Source: Bifidobacterium canis (GTDB lineage Bacteria; Actinomycetota; Actinomycetes; Actinomycetales; Bifidobacteriaceae). From it: 64,000 nt of DNA. A program made the translations under genes and the position numbers. Under the pieces are notes generated by a model that had not been told where the DNA came from, made no database searches, and saw only the letters and a program-made list of their open reading frames with translations. The first letter of the stretch is position 1. Each line of letters starts with the position of its first letter. Below are positions 8,844 through 18,592 of this stretch, piece after piece. The stretch covers positions 1 through 64,000 of the forward strand of contig NZ_WNLP01000002.1 in assembly GCF_009727065.1 (NCBI RefSeq). Reading direction: 5' to 3'.

Positions 8844-9854
8844 TCACACCTTTTCCTTGCTACCGAAGAACTTCAGCTGAATGAACGCGATAATCGCCAG
8901 AACAATGAAGAACAGCACGGCGTTCGCGGTCTGGTAGGCGTATTCGCCGCCGGTCAGGCCGCCCTTCCAAATCAGGTAGGTCACTGTCTCGGTCTTCGAG
9001 TTCGGGCCGCCGTCGGTCAGCGCGACCACCTGGTCGAATGTGCCGAGTGCGTTCTTCATCGTGAGCACGAGGTTGATCGTGAAGAACGGCCCAATAAGCG
9101 GGAACGTGATCTTCCAGAACTTCTGCCAGGCGTTCACGCCGTCGATTGCGGCGGCCTCATACACCTGCGTGTCAACGGTCTGCAGGCCGGCGAGGTAGAT
9201 GAGCACCGAGTATGCGACGCCCTGCCACACGGCGAGGAATACGATCGGAATCCATGCGTAGCGTTCGCTCGTGAGCAGTGATTCGCTCAGCCAGCCGATG
9301 TGCAGTGCCTTGCCGAGCGCGGGCAGCGGCTCCATGAAGATGTATTTGAATACGTAGCCGATCACCAGCACGGCGAGAGTGTACGGAATGAAGTAAATCG
9401 CGCGGAAACCGTTCTTGCACGCGATCTTGCCGTTGAGAGCCACTGCCAAGAACAGCGCAATCACGTTGATGAGCACGGTGATGGCGATGGCGATCAGGAA
9501 CGTGAACAAGTACGCGTGCCCGACTCGCTCGTCTTGAAACAGCGCAACGTAGTTCTTGAACCCGATCCAGTCGTAGTTGCCGTAGCCTTGCGAATTCGTG
9601 AACGAATACATGATGCCTTGAATGAACGGCACGTAGAGGAAGATCGCGAAGATGATCGCGGCCGGCACTGCCATCCAATAATATGCGCGGTCGACCTTGC
9701 GGTCGGAGAACGCGGACTTCTTTTTCTTGCGCGGCTTGCCCGCATTGCTCGGCGCGCTCGCATTGTTTGCGCGCGAAGTTCGCGTATCGATGTCGTTGGC
9801 GAGCACGTCTTCCATGGCGCGCGCCTGCTGATCTGAATTGGTAAGCGAAGTCAT
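8844..9854 (-). CDS. sugar ABC transporter permease, MalF/RafF type
   Basis: This 336-residue first permease of the CUT1 importer has a charged, Arg/Lys-rich cytoplasmic N terminus (about 60 residues, with PRKKKKSAFSDRKVDR) followed by roughly six membrane segments. The EAA loop EAAAIDGVNAWQKFWKITFP is intact. The start at 9854 has GAAAGGAG six bases upstream. It begins 22 bases after the binding-protein gene ends. With the downstream permease it forms the translocation pore for oligosaccharides, probably raffinose or isomalto-oligosaccharides judging by the neighbours. Confidence 0.93.
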   Translation of the reverse strand: MTSLTNSDQQARAMEDVLANDIDTRTSRANNASAPSNAGKPRKKKKSAFSDRKVDRAYYWMAVPAAIIFAIFLYVPFIQGIMYSFTNSQGYGNYDWIGFKNYVALFQDERVGHAYLFTFLIAIAITVLINVIALFLAVALNGKIACKNGFRAIYFIPYTLAVLVIGYVFKYIFMEPLPALGKALHIGWLSESLLTSERYAWIPIVFLAVWQGVAYSVLIYLAGLQTVDTQVYEAAAIDGVNAWQKFWKITFPLIGPFFTINLVLTMKNALGTFDQVVALTDGGPNSKTETVTYLIWKGGLTGGEYAYQTANAVLFFIVLAIIAFIQLKFFGSKEKV

Positions 9855-9876
9855 GTCTACTCCTTTCTCTGGTTCT

Positions 9877-11157
9877 CTAGTTGCGGAAGTCGCGAGCCTG
9901 AACCTTGTCCCACTCGCTTTGCATGGAGTTGATGAATTGCGTCACGTTGCCGCTCAGGATCGCGGACTGCAAGTATCCGCCAATATTGATCGACGATGGA
10001 ATGTAGTGGTCGCAGAAGTCGGCGACGCGGTTGTCTTCGAAGAACGGGCGCACTGTTTCGAGCGCTTTGTTGCCGAAATACGTGTCTTTGAGCGGTGTGA
10101 TCGCAGACTGATTGTCGGCGTACGACTCCAGCTGCTCCTTGCTCATCAGGAACTTGATGAAGCGCATTGCCTGCTCTTTGTGCTTAGTGTTCGCGCCCAT
10201 CGTCAGCATCACGTCGTCGCCCGCGGTGAGCACTTGCTCGCTCGCGTCGTTCGTCGCGGGCATCTGCGCGAATCCCAGGTCAATATCTTTATTAATCAAA
10301 GTAATTTGCGGAATGGCGTATGTGCCGAGCGGAATGATCGCAGCCTGCCCTTTGGCGAAGTTCTGCGTACCCTGCTGATATGTGACGCCTTTCTCACTGT
10401 CCGCATAGCTGAACAGTTCGATTTCTTTGGTGATCGCGTCCGTCCAGATATTCTTGAACGTGGTCTTGCCTTCTTTGAGCTCGGTGTATTCGCTCTCCGG
10501 CACGAGCGTGCCGTTGAGCGAGGCGAGCGGAGCCTGCGTGGTCCACGCGTCGGCGAGCGTCGCCTGCACCGGGTTGATGCCCGCGTCACGGAATTTCTTG
10601 AGCATAGAAATAAATTCATCCCAAGTTGTCGGCGGATTATCTGGATCGAGCCCAACTTTGCGGAACAAATCTTTGTTATAGATGTAGCCGGAGGCGTTGC
10701 CCGCGAACGGCAGACCGTAGAGACGCTTCTTCGCCGGATCCGAAGTCTGCACAAGATTCTTCGCGATGTTCACCATGCCCTCATTGAGGTCGTCGACCAT
10801 CGGATCGTCGGTGAAATCATAGAACACGCCCGACGCGGCGAATGTGCCGAAGCTGTAGTCGCCGTTGAACGTGATGACGTCGGGCACGCGGTCTTTCACG
10901 AAACGCGTGCGCAAATCAGTCTGCGCATTCGCTGAATTATTGATATTGATGCGGATGTCTGGATTTTCTTTCTCAAACTCCTGCGCCGCCTGCTTGAACC
11001 AGTCTGCGGCCTCGGCTTTGAACTGGAAGAAATCCAGTGTGACCACGTTGCTGTTCGCACCACCGCACGCGGCCGCGCCCAGCCCGATGGCCGCCGCGCA
11101 CACTGCAGCGCACGCGCCGCGCAGTACGCGCCGAAACTTCGTTGTTGCGAGTTTCAT
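9877..11157 (-). CDS. oligosaccharide-binding lipoprotein of ABC importer
   Basis: The 426-residue protein has a lipoprotein signal peptide with lipobox GAAAC (lipidated Cys31), so it should be anchored outside the membrane. The mature part is a family-1 solute-binding protein that delivers sugar to the two downstream permeases. From memory the N-terminal mature region resembles the Bifidobacterium animalis subsp. lactis binding protein for alpha-1,6-linked galactosides and glucosides (BlG16BP); the surrounding alpha-galactosidases and alpha-glucosidase fit that ligand range. The ATG at 11157 is preceded by GAGGTAG. It is the first gene of its operon and is transcribed divergently from a ROK regulator, the likely repressor. 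Confidence 0.93.
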   Translation of the reverse strand: MKLATTKFRRVLRGACAAVCAAAIGLGAAACGGANSNVVTLDFFQFKAEAADWFKQAAQEFEKENPDIRININNSANAQTDLRTRFVKDRVPDVITFNGDYSFGTFAASGVFYDFTDDPMVDDLNEGMVNIAKNLVQTSDPAKKRLYGLPFAGNASGYIYNKDLFRKVGLDPDNPPTTWDEFISMLKKFRDAGINPVQATLADAWTTQAPLASLNGTLVPESEYTELKEGKTTFKNIWTDAITKEIELFSYADSEKGVTYQQGTQNFAKGQAAIIPLGTYAIPQITLINKDIDLGFAQMPATNDASEQVLTAGDDVMLTMGANTKHKEQAMRFIKFLMSKEQLESYADNQSAITPLKDTYFGNKALETVRPFFEDNRVADFCDHYIPSSINIGGYLQSAILSGNVTQFINSMQSEWDKVQARDFRN

Positions 11158-11316
11158 AGACTACCTCGTCTTCCTATCCTCTTGGTTTCCCTTATGTTCC
11201 TCACTGGCGAGCGCCTCATTACGCCTGCCAACAGTTGCCAAGTGTATGGATTCGCGTTTTTTATTCCCACCCCTCCGCGCGCCCCGAAATCGGTGAAGTA
11301 AAACGCGGGGATTTTA

Positions 11317-11361
11317 TACTCACGGAAAGTAAACTTGAGTTATTGTGAGTAGTAGTGAGTA
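11317..11361. promoter_or_regulatory. candidate ROK operator sites
   Basis: In the 290-base divergent gap, TACTCAC (11317-11323) faces GTGAGTA (11345-11351) as an inverted repeat. A second direct GTGAGTA follows at 11355-11361. The placement between the binding-protein and regulator genes suggests operators for the ROK protein. No promoter boxes were assigned with confidence. Confidence 0.45.
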
Positions 11362-11448
11362 ATTACTAGCTTGACTAGCTTGCGAGCGCGGCAGATACCG
11401 GCACTTGGCGAGCGCAACCGACTGGCGCAGTGGCAGAAGGGGAATATT

Positions 11449-12725
11449 ATGACGGCGGAACGGGCAGACGCGCGGATTGAAGACAGCGCGGGTCGCGCGG
11501 CGGGCGCGGCAAGCACGGCGAGCGGCGCGCACAGCACGCGCGAGCTCGCATACCCGCACTGGTTCCGCAAATCGGAGGCCACGCACAATGTGGCGCGCGG
11601 CATCATGCAGTACGGGCCGATTGCGCGCACGCCGCTCGCGCAGATTTTCAATCTGTCGCAGGGTGCGCTGTCGCGCATCACCAGTGATTTGATTTACGAC
11701 GGCGTGATCGAGGAGATGCCAGCGGGCAGTGTGCAGGCGGGGCGTCTGCCCGAGGGATTCGAACTGCACGAGTCGAGCGAGCGGCGCGGCAGACCGCAGA
11801 CCGCGCTGCGTATTCGCGAGGATTCGCACACGTTCATCGGCGTGAATATTCACGATCAGGAAATCACGGTGTCTCAGGTGAACGCGATGTGCCGGCCGAT
11901 CGGCTCGGAACTCACCGAGAAGATCGAAGGCACGGCACCTGAGGCGGTTACGGCTCAGATCGCGCGCATGGTCGCGCAGTGCACTGACGCTTCCGCACCG
12001 AAGCCCACCGCGATGGGGGTTTCCTTGGGCGGGCACATCGACGATGACCGCTTCGTCACCTACGCGCCGTTTTTATATTGGGATGCGACCGTTGACCTGG
12101 GGGCTCTGCTGCAGGAGGCCACCGGCATCCCGACCAAGGTTTTCAACGATCTCGACTCGGTGCTGCTCTACGAGTGCTGGTTCGGTGATGCGATCGGCGT
12201 TTCCCGCTTTGCGGTGATCACGATTGGCGCTGGTGTCGGCTATTCGCTCTCTGCACACGGCAATCCGATTGATAACCCCGATAAAAGCTATGGATTGGCA
12301 GGCCACGTGCTGATCGACCCCGAGGGCCGCGCTGCTCGGCTGGGCATATCGGCTGCTCGCAGTGCCTGACTTCCGATTCGATCGCCGAAGAATATTCATC
12401 GATCATCGGGCACGTGGCTACGTTCCAAGAATTTGAGGAAGATCTCGCCGCTAACAAACCGCAGGCACGCAGACTGTGCGAACGCACGTGCTACCGGCTG
12501 GGCGTGCTGGTGGCGACGGTGGCGAATCTGGCGATGCCATCACGCGTGCTGATCAGCGGCGAGAGCTCGTTCATCGCGAAGAAGAACCGCGAGTCGATTC
12601 GCAAGGGCATCGACGCGTTCCGCCACAGCCAGGCCGCTCCGGTGGAGTTCACGATTCCGAACTTCACATGGCGGCTCTGGTCGGATTCCGCAGCCGCCCG
12701 CGCCATCGCCGCCTTCATCAGCTGA
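11449..12725 (+). pseudogene. ROK-family transcriptional regulator, frameshifted
   Basis: The intact product would be about 425 residues: an N-terminal winged helix-turn-helix (FRKSEATHNVARGIMQYG... QGALSRITSDLI) and a sugar-kinase-like ROK domain with the IGAGVGYSL phosphate motif. Reading stays in frame to about 12320 (DPEG), then a stop follows at 12367. One base later the family sequence continues (PRCSAGHIGCSQC, then SRVLISGES). Inserting one base in GAGGGCCGC (12321-12330) restores it. The ROK zinc motif is present but slightly unusual (C-S-A-G in place of C-x-C-G). ATG 11449 has AGAAGGGG upstream. It lies divergent to the sugar ABC operon and is probably its repressor. This could be a sequencing error or a true loss that would derepress the operon. 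Confidence 0.8.
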
Positions 12726-12759
12726 CCGCTCGCCTATTCAATATTTGTATTGATCGACA

Positions 12760-12805
12760 AGAAGCCTTGGCGTTCCACAGAGCATTGTGGAACGCCAAGG
12801 CTTCT
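12760..12805. terminator. bidirectional terminator between ROK gene and alpha-galactosidase
   Basis: Perfect 20-base arms (12760-12779, 12786-12805) close a six-base loop, followed by GAATTTTT on the plus strand. It serves two convergent genes. Confidence 0.92.
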
Positions 12806-12894
12806 GAATTTTTGCCAGTCACACTTGAGCAGCCCGCACTCAAAAGCGTAGGTAGAGCTCAGCGCTGGCTACTCAAGCTGGTTACTCAAACCGC

Positions 12895-15153
12895 CTAGAT
12901 GCGAGTGACGGAGAAGAGGACTGCGTTGGCGGGGTGAATGCTCGGCGGGCGCAAACTATAAGTGGCGAGCGCCTCACCGCTCATATCGATGCCGTCCGCA
13001 TTCCACCATCCGAGGGCGCTCTGGCCGTTGCCGATTTCGGTGAACGGCTCACCACTCTCCAAGTTCAGCGCAAGCGGAGCAATGTGGTACGTGGCATCCG
13101 GGTCGAGTCCAGCCAAGCGAACCGGCGCAGCCGGGTAGGTCTGCGAAGTGGTCAGCTGCGTGAATCTATACACTGCGCGTGCGCCATCGGCACTGATCAC
13201 GCCATCCACGCGAACGGCTGGATCCTCATCGTCACCGTGCACCACAACTCCGTGCGCGAAATCGTCGCGATGCTCCTTGTATGCCTTCACCCACACGCCG
13301 AGTTCGTCGAGATCTTTCTGCGGCTCCTTGAGCAGGTTCCACTCGATGCCCAAGTGCCCGAAGAACGCCATGGCCATGCGCAGCTCCTGGCTCGTCGCGC
13401 GGTGCGTGGAGTGAGCGGGGCTGGCGCCAACGTGCTCGCCGATCATCTCCGGCGGAACCAGCAGCGACGTGTAGCGCTGAATATCCGCGCGTTCCACCGG
13501 GTCAACGCAATCGGAAGCCCAAATGCGGTCTGCGAGCGAGAGAATACCCATATCCACACGGCCGCCGCCCGACGAGCAGCTTTCAATCTCCAAGCCGGGG
13601 TGCGCATTCTTCAAATCACGGAAGATGCGGTACACGGCCAGCGTCTGCTCGTGAATCGCGGGGCGTCCGCTCAGCGGAGACACCGCCTCTGTCACATATT
13701 TATTGTGATCCCACTTGATGTAGTCAATGCCGAGCTCGCCAATAAGCGAGTCCATGCAACCATACACGTAGTCATACGCCTGCGGATTCGTCAGATCCAC
13801 AACCTGCTGGTTGCGCCCCTGCATCGGCAGGCGGTTCGGCGTCGGCTTCAGCACCCATTCGGGGTGTTCGCGGAACATCTGCGAATTCGGATTCACCATC
13901 TCAGGTTCGAACCAGAGTCCGAATTCCATGCCCGTGCCGTGCACATAGTCGGCGAGCGCCTTCAGCGACTTGCTGCCTTCCGGCCACACGTCCGGCGAAA
14001 TCTGCCAGTCGCCCAAGCCAGCGGTGTCGTCGCGGCGATCCCCGAACCAGCCGTCATCGACCACGAATCGTTCGACTCCACTGCGCACAGCTTTGTCTGC
14101 GAGCTCGGTCAGCGTGTCGTAATCATGCTGGAAATACACGGCTTCCCACGTGTTCAGAATAACCGGACGAGGTTTCTCGCTGATGCCGCGCTCGGCACGC
14201 CACTGCGCGTGCACGTTGCGCAGTTCGGCGTGGAAGCGGTCGGCGACCTCGTTGAGCCCGTCGCCGTACGCGCCATACACCCACGGAGTCGTGTACACGT
14301 CGCGCGATTCCTCGCTCACGTCGCTCTCGCCGTCCACGAACAGCGGCAGTGAGATCTCCCCGCCGAACAATACTTCGGCACCACTGATCTGCCCGGAGGT
14401 GTACGGCAGTTTTTCAGCGGCGAGCAGCGAATTGCCGCTCCAACCGACGTGCACCGAATACACGTCGCCGTGCGTGAAGCCAAAGCCCGGGCGACCGACG
14501 CTGAGCAGCAGCGAGGCGTCGAAATCCGGGCGGCCGACCATCGACGCCTTCTGGAATCGCCCGATCGTGAGCTGCTGGCGTTGCGGCGAACGCTCGTGCA
14601 GGTGGTGGCCGGTGGTGGTCAGAATCTCGGTCATGTCAGCGGGCACGGCGAATCCGAGCTCCACTTTTCCGACTTCGAGCTCGCCGGTTGCGAGATTATG
14701 CACTTGCGCGCGCTGGCGAATCAAGCCGCTTTCGCGCATTTCGCACGTCCACTCGATCTCGACGTGCTGCTCGTCATCACGTGCGGTCAGCGTGACGCCC
14801 GACTCGTCGCACAGCAGCGAAGTGACAACGAATTTGCAGAACAGCTCGGTGCCGCCGCGACGCACAACAAAACGTGTTTCACCAGACCACGATTCCGCTT
14901 GCGTCGGCAGAATGCTCGGCCAAGCAGTTTCGTCAAGCGCGCCAGACACGCGTTGCGGTTTCAGCGCGGCCACCGAGTTGATGAGAGTTTCGGGATTGCG
15001 CACCGGCCTCCCCCAGTGCACGACGCGCGGCAGCTCATCGCCCACGAACGCGAGCGCGAACGCCGACCGCGCCTCCGCCTGCTCGAGATAGACCACGCGC
15101 AGCCGCTCGTCACTGTGCTCAGCTTGGTTTTCAAATTCGAGAACCTTGGTCAT
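12895..15153 (-). CDS. aga: GH36 alpha-galactosidase
   Basis: The 752-residue enzyme is a bacterial-type GH36 alpha-galactosidase, expected to release galactose from melibiose, raffinose and stachyose in the cytoplasm. Its order is an N-terminal beta-supersandwich domain (to about residue 320), a (beta/alpha)8 barrel with FVVDDGWFGDRRDD, the nucleophile Asp near residue 480 in YIKWDHNKY, ESCSSGGGRVDMG and the acid/base Asp in IWASDCVDP, then a C-terminal beta domain. The length matches the family. ATG 15153 has AAAGGAAC upstream. It belongs functionally with the ABC importer and GH36/GH13 genes at 3.3-11.2 kb. The palindrome array just upstream may be its control region. Confidence 0.95.
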   Translation of the reverse strand: MTKVLEFENQAEHSDERLRVVYLEQAEARSAFALAFVGDELPRVVHWGRPVRNPETLINSVAALKPQRVSGALDETAWPSILPTQAESWSGETRFVVRRGGTELFCKFVVTSLLCDESGVTLTARDDEQHVEIEWTCEMRESGLIRQRAQVHNLATGELEVGKVELGFAVPADMTEILTTTGHHLHERSPQRQQLTIGRFQKASMVGRPDFDASLLLSVGRPGFGFTHGDVYSVHVGWSGNSLLAAEKLPYTSGQISGAEVLFGGEISLPLFVDGESDVSEESRDVYTTPWVYGAYGDGLNEVADRFHAELRNVHAQWRAERGISEKPRPVILNTWEAVYFQHDYDTLTELADKAVRSGVERFVVDDGWFGDRRDDTAGLGDWQISPDVWPEGSKSLKALADYVHGTGMEFGLWFEPEMVNPNSQMFREHPEWVLKPTPNRLPMQGRNQQVVDLTNPQAYDYVYGCMDSLIGELGIDYIKWDHNKYVTEAVSPLSGRPAIHEQTLAVYRIFRDLKNAHPGLEIESCSSGGGRVDMGILSLADRIWASDCVDPVERADIQRYTSLLVPPEMIGEHVGASPAHSTHRATSQELRMAMAFFGHLGIEWNLLKEPQKDLDELGVWVKAYKEHRDDFAHGVVVHGDDEDPAVRVDGVISADGARAVYRFTQLTTSQTYPAAPVRLAGLDPDATYHIAPLALNLESGEPFTEIGNGQSALGWWNADGIDMSGEALATYSLRPPSIHPANAVLFSVTRI

Positions 15154-15270
15154 GGTGTTCCTTTCATGTATTCACGTGTATGACGTGCATCTTTGCAACT
15201 GAAGAACATCGTAGGGAATTTCAGATTCCTTGACATACTGTGGCGTGTTCTGCGCACACGGAAAGAAATA

Positions 15271-15389
15271 GAGAATTATTTTCCCCCAGAGAATTATTCC
15301 CCCAGATTGCGCGACAGAACCGAGAGAATAATTCTCCGCGGAGGATTATTCTCTCAGATCGGACGGCAATATTGGGAGAATAATTCTCC
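15271..15389. repeat. palindrome array upstream of alpha-galactosidase
   Basis: Variants of GAGAATAATTCTC occur five to six times in about 120 bases. A 34-base near-perfect palindrome lies at 15322-15355 and a perfect one at 15375-15389 (GGAGAATAATTCTCC). The array lies between the tadA stop and the alpha-galactosidase start, where an operator region would be, but it could also be a repeat insertion. Confidence 0.7.
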
Positions 15390-15414
15390 GGAATGAGCAC
15401 AGGGTTGTGAGGAT

Positions 15415-15891
15415 TCACGGCTGGGATCGGCGAGCGCTGAAGAAATCGGTGAGCAGCTGGGTGCATTCTTGCTCGGATACTCCCCCGTAGACTTCCGGCG
15501 CATGGCCGATATGTGGGTCGCGCGGAATATCCCACACTGATCCGCAAGCCCCGAGTTTGGGATCCCAAGCGCCGAACACGACGCGGCCTATGCGTGTTTG
15601 CAGGCAGGCACCGGCACACATCGGGCAGGGTTCCAACGTCACAACGAGCGTGCAATCCGCCAAATTCCAATCATTGCGTTTGGCGGCAGCGGCTTTCATA
15701 GCTTCCACTTCGGCATGGGCGAGCGGATCGCCGTCACGTTCACGTAGATTGTGCCCGCGCCCGATAATCCGCCCATCAGCATCAAGCACCACCGCGCCGA
15801 CCGGAACATCGCCGGCTTGCCCAGCCAAACGTGCTTCCTCCAATGCCTCGCGCATCGCCTCGCTGAATTGGTAGCGTCCACTTTCTGCCAT
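15415..15891 (-). CDS. tadA: tRNA-specific adenosine deaminase
   Basis: This zinc deaminase converts the wobble adenosine (A34) of tRNA-Arg(ACG) to inosine, an essential decoding step. The HAEVEAMKAAA zinc/catalytic motif (His and proton-shuttling Glu) and the PCPMCAGACLQTRIGRVVFGA zinc cysteines are intact (the latter reads EPCPMC then AGAC). The chosen start gives 158 residues, in the normal range. An alternative ATG at 15921 adds ten residues; neither has a clear ribosome binding site. Longer upstream frames are cysteine-rich and unconserved. It is transcribed away from the antiporter gene. A cytosine deaminase is less likely because the tRNA-deaminase spacing is kept. Confidence 0.92.
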   Translation of the reverse strand: MAESGRYQFSEAMREALEEARLAGQAGDVPVGAVVLDADGRIIGRGHNLRERDGDPLAHAEVEAMKAAAAKRNDWNLADCTLVVTLEPCPMCAGACLQTRIGRVVFGAWDPKLGACGSVWDIPRDPHIGHAPEVYGGVSEQECTQLLTDFFSARRSQP

Positions 15892-16014
15892 ACCAGCTAC
15901 TTCACCGCCCTCCGCCGACATAACGCGACAAGGGAGGCAAGTCAAGACTACGAAAACGAAAACATCACATAATAGACAGTTAGGACTGCGGAGCACAAAA
16001 GGACTTGAACAATG

Positions 16015-16075
16015 CGCCTGCCAGCGAAACAGGCAATCAGGGATTGCACGACCCGTGCGGCGGGCAGGCGTTTTT
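16015..16075 (+). promoter_or_regulatory. attenuator-like leader before the antiporter gene
   Basis: CGCCTGCC (16015-16022) can pair with GGCAGGCG (16063-16070), followed at once by TTTTT, a classic terminator. The same 5' strand (GCCTG) can instead pair with CAGGC at 16030-16034. A small GCAC/GTGC hairpin sits between. Two exclusive folds upstream of a transporter suggest attenuation or a riboswitch. It could equally be the end of a short RNA; no known riboswitch class was recognised. Confidence 0.45.
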
Positions 16076-16211
16076 GGTACGCTCACACAAGGTACACAAT
16101 TCGTGTGAACGCACACATCTGGTCATCCGTCGCTCCACACCAGCCAGCATGTTGAGAGCCAATATGCCGACTGCCATGCGGAAGGCGGCCGACGGCCATT
16201 GAAAGGACACC

Positions 16212-18284
16212 TTGCAAACCCTCACCCTCATCCTGAGCATCCTGGCGGCCGTGCTGCTGTCGTCGTTCATCAGCCGCTTCATACCGCGCATCTCCACCCC
16301 GTTGGTGCAGATCGCTCTCGGCGTGATCCTCTCGTTTGTGCAGTTCTTCCCCGAGGTAGAACTCGACCCAGAGCTCTTCATGGTGCTCTTCATCGCACCA
16401 CTGCTTTATTTGGAAGCGCACGAGATCGATAAGAGCCAGCTGCTCAAATCGCTGAAGCTATCGCTTTCGCTCGCTGTGGGACTGGCGATCGCCACGATGG
16501 TGGTCGTGGGCTTTTCGGTTAATGCCATCTGGCCGATGTTCCCGCTCGCGGCGGCGCTGGCGCTCGGTGCCGCACTTGGCCCCACCGATGCGGTGGCGGT
16601 GAGTTCGCTCAGCCATGAAGCATCGCTGTCGCAACGTCAGATCGGCGTGCTCAAAGGCGAATCGCTGTTCAACGATGCATCCGGCATCGTCGGCTTCCAG
16701 TTCGCCATCGCCGCTGCGACCACCGGGCACTTTGCCGTGGGCGACGCAATCGGCGAATTCCTGCTGTCGTTCTTAGGTGGCGCGCTCTTCGGCTGCGTTG
16801 TCGGTTTCATCATCAATTGGATGTTCGAAACCGCGCGTCAAATGGGCTGGGAAACCACGACCACCCGAATCCTGATGGAACTGTTCCTGCCGTTCCTGCT
16901 CTATCTCGGCGCTGAAGCCGTGCATGTGTCGGGCATCCTTTCGGTAGTCGCTGCGGGCTTGGTGATCCGTTTCGACCATTCCGGCATCGGTCCGAATGTC
17001 GCGCGCACGAATATCGTGGCCTCCAGCGTCTGGTCGGTGTTTGCGTTCTCACTCAACGGCGCTGTGTTCATCCTGCTCGGCATGCTATTGCCCGGCGCGA
17101 TGCGCGCGAGCTGGACGAGCCCCGACATCAGCAATTTCACACTGCTCACCATCATTCGGTGCGTCTCCGCGATCGTCGTCGGCATGCGTTTCCTCTGGGT
17201 TTCAGGCATGCTGCGCATCACTCGCTCCCAGGATTCGCACAAACGCCGTCGCATGACACCCGAACGTTGGCGTTCCGCCGCAGTCATGACCTTCGGTGGC
17301 GCAAAGGGCACGATCACGCTGTCGTTGATGTTCACGATCCCATACACGCTCGCAGACGGCGAATGGTTCCCGATGCGCGACGAGCTGATCTTCATCGCCG
17401 GCGGAGTCATCATCGTCACGCTGCTGCTCGCAAACTTCCTGCTGCCAGTAATCGCGCCGAATACAACGAAAGATGCGTCACGTGAAACAGCCGAAGCTTC
17501 CATAGAAGTACTGCGCCGCACAGTAGAAGAGCTCGCCGAGTTGACCACCGACGAGAACCGTTCCGCAGTAATGATCGTCATTAATTCATACACGCAGCGC
17601 ATCGCGCGGTTGAAGAACAAGCTCGGAGACACCGATCCAACAGGTCGCGCGGAGTTGCAGATCGCGGCGCTCGAGTGGGAGAAAGAGTATGTGAAACGCA
17701 GGCTCGCGGAAACGAAGCGCGACACCACGTTGAGCGAGCACGACAAAGACACCGCCGTGGAAGCGTGCGAGCGACTGCTCGATCAGATTATGAACACGCT
17801 GCGCCATGCGAACACCGGGCATAATTCCTCGCAAGTACTGTGGCAGGTTCGCGGGCGCGCGCACTCGATGCAGCGCCGGTTCGTGCTGTTCTCACGCCGC
17901 GCGGTGAATACTGTGCGCCGCCGCACGCCGCTGCTCAACGAGAGTGAAATCTATGTAAGCATGCGCAATCTGCAAATAGATGCGTTCGAACATGTTATTG
18001 AGCGGCTCTATGAAGAGATGTCAAATAATACATACAACACTGAGTATTGCTCAGAACTGCTGCTGGATTATCGTCGCGCGATGGCCACGCTGAAATCGAA
18101 GCCGAGCATGGAGCGCTCGGCGCAGCTCTCCACACAGATAGACGAAGTCAAACGAGAGAGTTTCGGTATTGAGCTGAGTGTGATTCAAGATATGTTGGAG
18201 GCGGGAGATATTACCCGCGCGCAGAGCCGTCAGATGCGCAAGAACGTATATGTGATGAGCGTGGCCGCAGACTCCAGCTTCTAA
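16212..18284 (+). CDS. Na+/H+ antiporter, CPA1/NhaP family
   Basis: The 690-residue membrane protein exchanges Na+ (or K+) for protons. About twelve hydrophobic segments fill residues 1-420. The CPA1 ion-site signatures ALGPTDAVAVSSL and GESLFNDASGIVGFQ (Asp-Asp-rich transmembrane core) and the AVMTFGGAKGTITL segment are present. The remaining 270 residues are a hydrophilic, helical cytoplasmic tail, probably regulatory. The start is TTG at 16212 with GAAAGGAC just upstream; no better ATG exists. A terminator/antiterminator-like leader lies about 140 bases upstream. A parS-like sequence lies inside the coding region at 17474. It ends before two conserved-core hairpins. Confidence 0.93.
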   Translation: MQTLTLILSILAAVLLSSFISRFIPRISTPLVQIALGVILSFVQFFPEVELDPELFMVLFIAPLLYLEAHEIDKSQLLKSLKLSLSLAVGLAIATMVVVGFSVNAIWPMFPLAAALALGAALGPTDAVAVSSLSHEASLSQRQIGVLKGESLFNDASGIVGFQFAIAAATTGHFAVGDAIGEFLLSFLGGALFGCVVGFIINWMFETARQMGWETTTTRILMELFLPFLLYLGAEAVHVSGILSVVAAGLVIRFDHSGIGPNVARTNIVASSVWSVFAFSLNGAVFILLGMLLPGAMRASWTSPDISNFTLLTIIRCVSAIVVGMRFLWVSGMLRITRSQDSHKRRRMTPERWRSAAVMTFGGAKGTITLSLMFTIPYTLADGEWFPMRDELIFIAGGVIIVTLLLANFLLPVIAPNTTKDASRETAEASIEVLRRTVEELAELTTDENRSAVMIVINSYTQRIARLKNKLGDTDPTGRAELQIAALEWEKEYVKRRLAETKRDTTLSEHDKDTAVEACERLLDQIMNTLRHANTGHNSSQVLWQVRGRAHSMQRRFVLFSRRAVNTVRRRTPLLNESEIYVSMRNLQIDAFEHVIERLYEEMSNNTYNTEYCSELLLDYRRAMATLKSKPSMERSAQLSTQIDEVKRESFGIELSVIQDMLEAGDITRAQSRQMRKNVYVMSVAADSSF
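17474..17489. promoter_or_regulatory. parS: parS-like site inside antiporter gene
   Basis: TGCGTCACGTGAAACA differs from the parS consensus at two positions and keeps the central CACGTGAAAC. Sites inside genes are usual for parS. It is one of five candidates in the window. Confidence 0.45.
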
Positions 18285-18322
18285 TGCTGCGGAATCATTC
18301 ATTCTAGATTCGTTGCCCGATT

Positions 18323-18416
18323 GTTGTGTGGGAGGCGGGAGCATACGCTTCGTCAGGGGTGTCGCGAGCTTCGCGCGCGCACATTCCTCAGCGTACGCTC
18401 CCGCCTCCCACACAAC
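18323..18416 (-). repeat. conserved-core hairpin element, copy 1
   Basis: Twenty-five-base arms (18323-18347, 18392-18416; one mismatch) flank the core that reads, on the minus strand, GCTGAGGAATGTG ... CACCCCTGACGAAGC. The arm sequence is unlike that of the other copies but is self-complementary. It lies 39 bases after the antiporter stop. In the antiporter transcript the core reads CTTCGTCAGG...CCTCAGC. Confidence 0.88.
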
Positions 18417-18430
18417 GGTTAAAAACGCTT

Positions 18431-18467
18431 CTATCGAACAGCCTCTTTCACACAAGTGGTTCGATAG
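18431..18467. terminator. small hairpin between two repeat elements
   Basis: CTATCGAAC (18431-18439) pairs with GTTCGATAG (18459-18467), followed by CTTTTA on the plus strand. It could end read-through from the antiporter gene. Confidence 0.5.
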
Positions 18468-18592
18468 CTTTTATGGCTGGGCTCAGGGGCGCAACCCTCG
18501 TCCGTCTTGCGCATCGGACTTAGAGGGGAAAAGCAATAAGCCATAAGGGGCGAAGCGTGATGGCATTCAACGCACGACGTGCCGTTGCGAGG

